DNA of 64,000 bases, taken from NCBI GenBank assembly GCA_020056225.1, contig JAGVIE010000037.1:1-64000 (forward strand), in the 5' to 3' direction. The DNA comes from Bacteroidota bacterium (lineage in GTDB: Bacteria; Bacteroidota; Ignavibacteria; UBA10030; SZUA-254). Positions 7,254-13,774 of the stretch are shown here, in pieces. A program made the position numbers and the translations under genes. The notes beneath the pieces are model-generated. The model did no database searches. It was not told the DNA's origin and was given only the letters and a program-made list of their open reading frames with translations. Position 1 is the first letter of the stretch. Each line of letters opens with the position of its first letter.

Positions 7254-8588
7254 TTAACGAAGATCGTTCACAATAACAAAATTAGTTTTCCCGGACTGGA
7301 CATTCACAGAATCTGTTTTCAGTAGATGACCGGATTCATTCACCCGTAAATCATATTTACCCGGGGGCAAAGACAATCTGGCAATTTGGATCTCCGCGGG
7401 CAGAGTTCTCCATCCTCTCAAATCGGCTTGCTCGGTTGCCCCGACGATAAGATCGATTGCCAAACTACCGAGGAAATTATTCGTTTCGTTCCTCTCCTTT
7501 TTCATTTCAGATTTCATCTTTTCTGCCGCGAGAAATTTTAACAACGCGCGCCCGCCGCTCTTCAGATATATTAATGCAAGCCGGTCAGCGAGAGATTTCT
7601 CGGCGATCGCTGTTATGTTTTCCGCAAGCTCCGTTGTTGTTCTAACTGAATCTGAATTCGAAATCGCAATGATATCGTATGTCGTACCTCTCTTATATCT
7701 TGGAGTGAATTTCGGCAATGCAATCTGAAATGTGTGCAGTACACCTGAGGAATCAGGGATACTAACAGTCGGCTTCTCCTGCATTTTAATCGGACATTTG
7801 CCTGTGTACGTCAGCACGATGATGCTTCCTTCCTGCTTCTCACCGATATTGTAAGGTTTACCTCCCAACGACTGATACTTATCTACTTCATCGGTAAACG
7901 ACATCAACGTCGCAGTTCTCACTAAATCATCGAGAAGAAAACCGGGAGCCGGTGTGCCGTATTCTTTGGAATAATTCTCGTAAGCTTCGTAAGAGTTGCG
8001 GTAAGAAATAAACGCGTCGTTAATCTCACCGGCAGATTCATACAGTGCCCCTGTTATATAGCGTATGAAGGCATCTTCCTTGTATGTATTCTTGTCGTCA
8101 TACTGCCTCGCATACTCCCTCAGTTTGAGATCGACTTTTCTCGCTTCGACCAGCGCATCATCCGTCATGCCCTTCTTAGCGTAATCTAATGCAAGAAAGA
8201 CGTTGATGAGAACTTTCTCAAAATCTTCACCGTCGTATGGCAGGATGTTGTCGTTAACAACTAACGATAAGACCTGCTGAGATATACTCTTGGTGTAAAG
8301 GTCTTCGATCTCTTTTTCTGCTGCAAAGAAGTAACCTATGCTTGAATCATATTCGCCGGCATAATGGAAGAGTGTTCCCATATCGAGATTGAAAAGAACA
8401 GAACTTTTATCACCGTATAAATTTCTGTTCTGCCTGACATCAGTTATTGCACCGGGATAATTTCCGTTGGAGATATTATCATCGACATCCCGATAAAATT
8501 TCGACGTATCAGAACAGGAGATGAGCAAAAAAGAAAGCGCCGCAGTATAACACCACAGCGCTTTTCTGAATAATCCTGAATCGGTCAT
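7254..8588 (-). CDS. COG3014-like lipoprotein with TPR region
   Basis: A 444-residue lipoprotein (LLISC lipobox). Residues ~30-235 are helical TPR-like repeats (FNLDMGTLFHYAGEYDSSIGYF, KVLINVFLALDYAKKG, DAFIRYITGALYESAG); the C-terminal part is beta-rich and ends with a PEGA-like strand pattern (LPPGKYDLRVNESG). This matches the COG3014 family, which is often encoded next to LpoB-type penicillin-binding-protein activators, exactly as here: the LpoB-like gene is directly upstream. A role in envelope or peptidoglycan assembly is likely, from context only. Confidence 0.75.
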   Translation of the reverse strand: MTDSGLFRKALWCYTAALSFLLISCSDTSKFYRDVDDNISNGNYPGAITDVRQNRNLYGDKSSVLFNLDMGTLFHYAGEYDSSIGYFFAAEKEIEDLYTKSISQQVLSLVVNDNILPYDGEDFEKVLINVFLALDYAKKGMTDDALVEARKVDLKLREYARQYDDKNTYKEDAFIRYITGALYESAGEINDAFISYRNSYEAYENYSKEYGTPAPGFLLDDLVRTATLMSFTDEVDKYQSLGGKPYNIGEKQEGSIIVLTYTGKCPIKMQEKPTVSIPDSSGVLHTFQIALPKFTPRYKRGTTYDIIAISNSDSVRTTTELAENITAIAEKSLADRLALIYLKSGGRALLKFLAAEKMKSEMKKERNETNNFLGSLAIDLIVGATEQADLRGWRTLPAEIQIARLSLPPGKYDLRVNESGHLLKTDSVNVQSGKTNFVIVNDLR

Positions 8589-8611
8589 CTGGAAAAAGGA
8601 AATTAAGCTGA

Positions 8612-9223
8612 TTAAAATTTCGTTTTACCCTGAGAGATCAGCTTCTTTATCTTCTTCTCGCCGATCCACACTTTCTTATTCGATTCGATATTGATAAGTT
8701 CGAGATTAACCTGATAATATTTTACTTTCTCACCTTCCGCCTGGTCGATGATGGTCGTGATGTCTCCCTGCAGTATGAAATCGGCACCGAACTCCCGGCG
8801 GAATTTCTTTACAGTTTCATCCGATGCGTTTTCCTGCTGGTCGGCACGTTCATCACGAACTTCCTGACGCTCTTCTTTGTTGGCAACGAAATCTACCCTG
8901 CCTGAATTGATCAGCTCACGTTCAAGATTTTTTGTAAACGGTATCGTTGCAATATGTTCGCTGGAACGGTTCCTGACGGTTCCTACAATTACGGTAGGAG
9001 CTTTTTGCTTTTCACCTTTGAATTCTCCGACCCATGGACGAGAGAGTACATCCTTAATCATTTCTTCTGCAACGAGACGCGAATCGGTATCGTTCCAATC
9101 TCCACTGAGATCGATTGTAGTTCCGGGGTCAACACGTGTGATTGTTTTCTGCGAGCTGCATCCGGAAAGAACCATGATGCCGATAGCAAACAGAACAAAC
9201 GCGAAATTTATTGATGATTTCAT
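8612..9223 (-). CDS. lpoB: LpoB-like penicillin-binding protein activator lipoprotein
   Basis: A 203-residue lipoprotein (VLSGCSS lipobox) with the LpoB signature DLSGDWNDTDSRLVAEEMI and PTVIVGTVRNRSSEHI, followed by an alpha/beta domain with FGADFILQGDITTI and KYYQVNLELINIESN. In enterobacteria LpoB activates PBP1B from the outer membrane; a similar role is inferred here. The start has an excellent ribosome site (AGGAGAAAAT-ATG). It precedes the COG3014-like lipoprotein by 23 nt, and the pair is a recurrent cassette in Gram-negatives. Confidence 0.85.
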   Translation of the reverse strand: MKSSINFAFVLFAIGIMVLSGCSSQKTITRVDPGTTIDLSGDWNDTDSRLVAEEMIKDVLSRPWVGEFKGEKQKAPTVIVGTVRNRSSEHIATIPFTKNLERELINSGRVDFVANKEERQEVRDERADQQENASDETVKKFRREFGADFILQGDITTIIDQAEGEKVKYYQVNLELINIESNKKVWIGEKKIKKLISQGKTKF

Positions 9224-9522
9224 ATTTTCTCCTGAAATTTTGTTGTGCGTGATAAGATAAGAAAAAAATTCGAGCGGATCAATTTAGATGCCGTCATACT
9301 GCGCCCTGACAATATTTTCAGCTCTTCCGGCATTTTCTTCCGCGACATAAAGATCGACACCCTGTCCGGTGAACATGCACTGCCACCGCCCGCGCCTGAA
9401 CCGCTGATTCCATAATCCGGCGCTTTGAGAAGAGATAGAATCCCTTCTGCTTCAAGTGATTGCTGTGCCATTTCAGCAAGCAATCGATTTGGGAAATTTT
9501 TTATAAGTATCAGATTAGGCAT
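9220..9522 (-). CDS. DUF2007-like small protein, apparently frameshifted
   Basis: The N-terminal half (LIKNFPNRLLAEMAQQSLEAEGI) is typical of the DUF2007 'putative signal transducing protein' family. After the glycine-rich stretch GSGAGGG the annotated frame turns into an unlikely basic tail. In another frame the same DNA reads GVDLYVAEENAGRAENIV and stops at 9285, which is the expected family end. So the gene most likely carries a frameshift inside the G/C-rich run at about 9380-9400, either real or a sequence error. I use ATG 9522; a TTG at 9534 is possible. It follows the fumarase stop by 12 nt. Confidence 0.6.
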   Translation of the reverse strand: MPNLILIKNFPNRLLAEMAQQSLEAEGILSLLKAPDYGISGSGAGGGSACSPDRVSIFMSRKKMPEELKILSGRSMTASKLIRSNFFLILSRTTKFQEKI

Positions 9523-9534
9523 TGGATTAATCAA

Positions 9535-11061
9535 TTATATTTTCACCGGTTCTGCAAACTTCCCCAGTTCCTGTGCCGAAGCTTTCTCGACATCTGCATG
9601 CAAGCTGTTGCCGTGGGCATCCATTGTGACAATAGCGGGAAAATCTTTTACCGTTATGTGCCACATCGCTTCGGGTATTCCGAACTCGAGGAAATCCACT
9701 CCGGTAACCTCTGTAATACATTTGGTGTAATACTGTGCCGCACCGCCGATTGCGTTAAGATAAACCGCACCGTTATCCTTCAAAGCGGCAAGTGTCTTCG
9801 CACCCATTCCGCCCTTCCCTATAACTGCACGAACACCAAACTTTTTAATTACATCTGCCTGGTAGGGTTCTTCACGTCCGCTTGTTGTTGGACCCGCAGC
9901 GTTCATAAACCATTTCTCATCTTTTTTCAAAGCTACCGGACCGCAATGATAAATCGCGCCGCCGTGTAAATCGACCGGCGAATCATGAGAGATCAGATGA
10001 TGATGCAACGAATCCCTTCCTGTGTGTATGGTTCCATTCAATAGAACTATATCACCGACTTTCAAATTCCTGACTGCCTCTTCGGAGAGAGGTGTTGTTA
10101 AGGAAATTTCCCGACCCGTGAGCGGCAGTTTGGTTTCCGTCGCCATCTTACGCGAGGGCGTATCGTCTTTGTAAAGCCATCGTTTAATTGCGCCGGTTTT
10201 TGCATCAAGCACAACTCCGAGACGGCGGAACGCCCAGCAATCGTAAGCAACCGAGACGAAGAAGCTCGCAGGCAAACGATTGTATGTGCCGATCTTACAG
10301 CCGATGAGCGTCGCCTTACCGCCGAAGCCCATTGTTCCAATACCGAGTTTGTTTGCGTTCTCTAAAATGTAATTTTCCAATTTCGCAAGCTCCGGATTCG
10401 GATTGATATCATCGAGCGAGCGGAATAATTGTTGCTTTGCCAATGAATATCCCGTCGTTCTATCACCGCCGATCCCGACTCCAATCGCACCGATACTGCA
10501 CCCGTGTCCCTGCGCCTGCCATACAGCATGCATTATACACTTGCGGATGCCGTCTATGTTTCTGTCTGCACGCCCGAGGTTCGGTAATTCACAAGGCACC
10601 GAGTACTGTATATTTTTATTTTCACATCCGCCGCCTTTGAGCAGTAACTTGACTTCTATCTCGTCTTGATTTTCCCACTGATGAAAATGTACAACCGGTG
10701 TTCCGGGTCCGAGGTTGTTGCCGCTATTCTTGCCTGTCAATGAATCAACAGAGTTCGGGCGCAGCTTGCCCTGCTTTGTCGCCTCGTCAATCGCCTCATC
10801 AATATCTTTCTCCATAATTATTTGATTGGCGCCCGCTGGTGTTTTAATTTCAAACGTGGGCATGCCTGTATCCTGGCAAATCGGAGCGATACTTTCCTGC
10901 GCCATATCTATATTAATAGCAATCGTTTGTAATGCAAGCGCCGCCTGAGTCTTTGGTGTTTCGGATTTTATTGCCCGCTCAATTGCTCTTCGAACATCGG
11001 GCGGAAGATTGGATGATGTTTCGGAAATTAATTTAAGCATACTATCTTTGAATTGATTCAT
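9535..11061 (-). CDS. fumA: class I fumarate hydratase (Fe-S), fused alpha and beta parts
   Basis: A 508-residue iron-sulfur hydro-lyase that interconverts fumarate and malate in the TCA cycle. Three cysteine motifs for the 4Fe-4S cluster are present: ICQDTG, GGGCENKN and LIGCKIG. The C-terminal beta domain carries GDIVLLNGTIHTGRD, GPTTSGR and IGKGGMGAKT. Alpha and beta domains are fused as in E. coli FumA. The gene is preceded by a near-consensus sigma-70 promoter at 11138-11166 whose spacer is shared with another promoter in the window. Tartrate dehydratase-type activity cannot be excluded. Confidence 0.9.
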   Translation of the reverse strand: MNQFKDSMLKLISETSSNLPPDVRRAIERAIKSETPKTQAALALQTIAINIDMAQESIAPICQDTGMPTFEIKTPAGANQIIMEKDIDEAIDEATKQGKLRPNSVDSLTGKNSGNNLGPGTPVVHFHQWENQDEIEVKLLLKGGGCENKNIQYSVPCELPNLGRADRNIDGIRKCIMHAVWQAQGHGCSIGAIGVGIGGDRTTGYSLAKQQLFRSLDDINPNPELAKLENYILENANKLGIGTMGFGGKATLIGCKIGTYNRLPASFFVSVAYDCWAFRRLGVVLDAKTGAIKRWLYKDDTPSRKMATETKLPLTGREISLTTPLSEEAVRNLKVGDIVLLNGTIHTGRDSLHHHLISHDSPVDLHGGAIYHCGPVALKKDEKWFMNAAGPTTSGREEPYQADVIKKFGVRAVIGKGGMGAKTLAALKDNGAVYLNAIGGAAQYYTKCITEVTGVDFLEFGIPEAMWHITVKDFPAIVTMDAHGNSLHADVEKASAQELGKFAEPVKI

Positions 11062-11137
11062 GCGAAATACTCCTCTATCTAATATTCGATAATAATTGAA
11101 TTTGTGTTCGGATATCGGCTATTTTCTTGTTTGTTTG

Positions 11138-11166
11138 AATATACTAAATGATGAGTGGACTTTCAA
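11138..11166 (-). promoter_or_regulatory. sigma-70-type promoter of fumarase
   Basis: On the minus strand: TTGAAA (-35, 11161-11166), 17-nt spacer GTCCACTCATCATTTAG, TATATT (-10, 11138-11143). 25 of 29 positions match the promoter at 16448-16476, spacer included. Confidence 0.75.
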
Positions 11167-11180
11167 ATAAAAAAGGGCTT
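11166..11180. repeat. 15-bp direct repeat, left copy
   Basis: AATAAAAAAGGGCTT is repeated exactly at 13673-13687. The two copies bracket the 44-residue gene, the OLD nuclease gene and a 34-residue ORF. Confidence 0.6.
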
Positions 11181-11265
11181 GCACAATTGTGAAAACCTGC
11201 TGAGGGCAAGTGAAGTCCACCCTAATAATTGCCGTTCTTTTTCTTCGTCAGCTTCTTGACGCCCT

Positions 11266-11297
11266 TGATCATTTTGTTGACGTCAACAAAATGGTCA
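11266..11297. repeat. long near-perfect palindrome
   Basis: Arms CATTTTGTTGAC and GTCAACAAAATG form a perfect 24-bp palindrome with no loop (11270-11293); the extended 32 bp (TGAT...GTCA) has one mismatch. The centre is GACGTC. This is long enough to be a dimeric operator or a cruciform-prone site. Confidence 0.8.
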
Positions 11298-11355
11298 TAC
11301 TTAAACTGGTGACACTATCATTCCGATTTCGTTACAGGATCTATTCCGATCAGTG

Positions 11356-11490
11356 TTACTTTTTTCGTTTCCCAATTCTTATTCTTTCCTTCTCAACGGT
11401 CGAAGGCTTCTTTCTCTCAAACTGTTTCTTTGTAAGAAACTCGCCAGTTTTCGAATCGCGGTATGCTGTTCTTCTCTGAGTCTTTGCCAT
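11356..11490 (-). CDS. 44-residue basic conserved-type small protein
   Basis: A short gene with an excellent ribosome site (AGGAGA, 5 nt before ATG) coding for 44 residues, one third Lys/Arg. The N-terminus AKTQRRTAYRDSKTGEFLTK resembles a family of very small basic proteins with the pattern YRDxxTGEF(L/V)TK found in many bacteria and often mis-named; function unknown. It ends in RIGKRKK. Positive charge suggests nucleic-acid binding, which is inference. It lies inside the AT-rich block downstream of the OLD nuclease gene (65 nt... on the same strand, to its 3' side). Confidence 0.7.
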   Translation of the reverse strand: MAKTQRRTAYRDSKTGEFLTKKQFERKKPSTVEKERIRIGKRKK

Positions 11491-11531
11491 AATTGTCTCC
11501 TATGTGTTTGTAGTATATAATCAAATCAATC

Positions 11532-13457
11532 TTATAAATCTTTTAGACATTCAATTAATTGTTCGGGTATTTCCTCTTTCTTTGGAATAGAAGTTTTCAA
11601 TAGATTTCCTAATTGTTCTCCCTTTTGTGGAAATTGAGCAATAATGTTTTGTGTATCATCTTTAGTTTTAGAATTCTGAATCAGCTTGCATTTTAACTTA
11701 TCGAGGAACTTCTGATTATTTTGTATCTCTAAAGATTCTGGTATGCTATCTATAATCTCTCCTATATTTTCTGCTGTGATTAAATTATTAAGATTAACAG
11801 CCGTTAATACTTTCATCCATATTGACGGAGGCATTGCATCTTCTATTGTCTGCTTTCCAACATAAAAAACAGATAATCCATTTGTTGATAAAGATTCATG
11901 TTTTGCATCCCCATCTAAAAGCAATGTAATACAATTATTCGTTTTTCTATATCCATCAAAAACTGATCGTAGAGCTTTAATATGTTCATCCCTTTTGTCC
12001 TTACCTCCTAATGATATTATCTGCAAACCATCTTTGAAATGTTCTTGATTCTTAATTAATTTATATAAATGAGGTATGAAAACTTTTTCTGTATCCCCTT
12101 CAACAAACAGAAATTTGTCAAAGAATAAGAAATCACTATTTCGAACTTGTAATGCCTTAAAAATATCATCTGCATCCTTACATTTTCCTATTATTGAATA
12201 CCCTCTCTCAAGTCCAACACTATTAATATTTCCTATCAGCGATCTATCCGCAAAGCATGTCGAGTGTGTGCTCAAAAGAATTTGAAATGATCCAGATGAT
12301 AATCCTGATAATGCGTCAAAAAATATTCTCTGTGCCGCCGGATAAAGATGAGTCTCAGGCTCATCAAAACACCATATATACTTTTTCCTCAAACCTGTAC
12401 TTTTCTTACTTTCTTCTTCAGCTGCAATCCTTATCAATCCAAACCATATCTGCCGTTTGAATCCCTCACCTTGCGACTCTAAATGAATATCCATGTCCGT
12501 ATTTTCTTTGTTGAAAAGGATGTCGCTCACTGTAGGTTTTACATCATAAGAGATTCTGGTTTTCATCCCAACCAATGTTGGAGCGTTCTCACGTAACATC
12601 GGAACATAAGCTGCTAACTTCTCGTTAACAGATTTCTCAGCTACATCTGATCTTGTTCTTGCTTCTTTCCTTAGGCTATCAGTATGTTCATTCATTATTC
12701 CTTCCATTGCTTTACCCGCAATCTTTTCTAAATCCTTTAAATTGAAATCCCAGTTGTAAGAATGATAGTCAAGAAAAAAATCTGCATCTTTATTATAATT
12801 AGGATATTTACACCACTGCATTTTTAATTCTACTCTTGCATATAATGGTCGAATTTGTTCCAAGTTTGTAAATCGTCCAACGGCATTTATATTTTTTACC
12901 TCATCATCACTAACATCAAGTATTTTTCGAAGTCCTTTTAATTCATTCGATGTTTTTGTCCATAAACCTTGAAAATTTAATTCTTGTGGATTAGCATCCG
13001 GGCTCAGCAAAAAAAGTTCTTGTCCTCCATCTCTACCATTAAAAACTCTTGTCAACCACAGATAATAATCCTGTGTTTTTTCAACAACCCATTGTAAGTG
13101 TTTACCCAATTTGTCGTTAACTATATTGGGCTCAAAATCTCCCTCCTCAATTTTTAATTTGCCGATAATTATTACTTCGTCACCTGTGTAATCTATTACT
13201 GGAAGATTATTTTGTGTAAATACATTCTTTACCGTTTGTTTATCTAATGGTGTGTTTGATAAATCCCTTTTAGCTGTTGAATCGCGTTGAATTGCTATTT
13301 GTGCCAAAGGATTAAATAGTAAGCCAATTGCTCGGATGAGCGCGGTCTTACCACTATCGTTTATTCCTATTAAAATTGTCGGCTCTGATGTTTGTAATGT
13401 CAATTCTACATTACGACAAGATTGATAATTCAATATGATTACTTTTTCTAAGAGCAT
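11532..13457 (-). CDS. OLD-family ATP-dependent nuclease (ABC ATPase plus TOPRIM)
   Basis: A 641-residue protein with an SMC/RecF-like ATPase and a C-terminal TOPRIM nuclease. Walker A is GINDSGKTAL (residues ~32-41), Walker B WCFDEPETHLYP, H-loop LSTHS. The TOPRIM part shows FVEGDTEKVF and LLLDGDA, the acidic metal-binding motifs. OLD proteins cut DNA and act in phage defence, alone or with partners such as GajB helicase; no helicase partner is present. The start has a perfect AAGGAGG site. By eye the gene is clearly more AT-rich than its neighbours, and a 15-bp direct repeat flanks the block, so it is probably acquired. Confidence 0.88.
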   Translation of the reverse strand: MLLEKVIILNYQSCRNVELTLQTSEPTILIGINDSGKTALIRAIGLLFNPLAQIAIQRDSTAKRDLSNTPLDKQTVKNVFTQNNLPVIDYTGDEVIIIGKLKIEEGDFEPNIVNDKLGKHLQWVVEKTQDYYLWLTRVFNGRDGGQELFLLSPDANPQELNFQGLWTKTSNELKGLRKILDVSDDEVKNINAVGRFTNLEQIRPLYARVELKMQWCKYPNYNKDADFFLDYHSYNWDFNLKDLEKIAGKAMEGIMNEHTDSLRKEARTRSDVAEKSVNEKLAAYVPMLRENAPTLVGMKTRISYDVKPTVSDILFNKENTDMDIHLESQGEGFKRQIWFGLIRIAAEEESKKSTGLRKKYIWCFDEPETHLYPAAQRIFFDALSGLSSGSFQILLSTHSTCFADRSLIGNINSVGLERGYSIIGKCKDADDIFKALQVRNSDFLFFDKFLFVEGDTEKVFIPHLYKLIKNQEHFKDGLQIISLGGKDKRDEHIKALRSVFDGYRKTNNCITLLLDGDAKHESLSTNGLSVFYVGKQTIEDAMPPSIWMKVLTAVNLNNLITAENIGEIIDSIPESLEIQNNQKFLDKLKCKLIQNSKTKDDTQNIIAQFPQKGEQLGNLLKTSIPKKEEIPEQLIECLKDL

Positions 13458-13469
13458 GTCATCCTCCTT

Positions 13470-13574
13470 TTATATCGTTTCAAATCCTATTCCAGCATCC
13501 CTCATCTGCAGAACAGTGTTAGTATTCAGTTTTGCTATTTGTTCTTCTTTTATCTTTGCTGAATTTCCATCCAT
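13470..13574 (-). CDS. 34-residue ORF directly upstream of the OLD nuclease gene
   Basis: A short ORF (start MDGNSAKIKEEQIAKL, end GIGFETI) whose stop lies just before the AAGGAGG site of the OLD gene, so it would be the first cistron of that operon. There is no clear ribosome site for it. It could be a small leader protein or the last piece of a decayed gene. No family recognised; low certainty. Confidence 0.35.
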   Translation of the reverse strand: MDGNSAKIKEEQIAKLNTNTVLQMRDAGIGFETI

Positions 13575-13672
13575 AAGTTACTCACTATCACGTCAATTAA
13601 ATTAATCATAAAAATCAGTGGTCCAATCTTTTTCTAAATTGCCAATAATATAGCAATTTCTACATAAGAAAC

Positions 13673-13687
13673 AATAAAAAAGGGCTT
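13673..13687. repeat. 15-bp direct repeat, right copy
   Basis: Exact second copy of AATAAAAAAGGGCTT (11166-11180), 2.5 kb away, on the far side of the OLD gene block. Confidence 0.6.
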
Positions 13688-13774
13688 CTGCTAATTTAAC
13701 ATACACTGTTATAATCAGACCCGCTGTCAGACTATAAGCAGTTGGACTGTAGACAAATGCATGATGATCCTAAT

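Larger units (their letters stand above)
11062..11355. other. spacer with fumarase promoter, direct repeat and a perfect palindrome
   Basis: About 290 bp between fumarase and the 44-residue gene. It holds the minus-strand promoter at 11138-11166, one copy of a 15-bp direct repeat (11166-11180) and a 24-bp perfect palindrome at 11270-11293. No convincing gene is seen on either strand. Confidence 0.6.

Noticed and set aside
10403-10669. ORF opposite fumarase
   Set aside because: Shadow of the fumarase gene; the minus-strand frame has all iron-sulfur motifs.
11210-11479. Plus-strand ORF containing DHFVDVNKM, like DinD/antirepressor proteins
   Set aside because: The peptide is produced on both strands by the palindrome, the flanks do not continue the family, and the ORF covers the well-supported small minus-strand gene.
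11532-13457. Gabija system (GajA)
   Set aside because: The ATPase/TOPRIM protein fits, but no GajB helicase is adjacent, so only the OLD-family call is supported.
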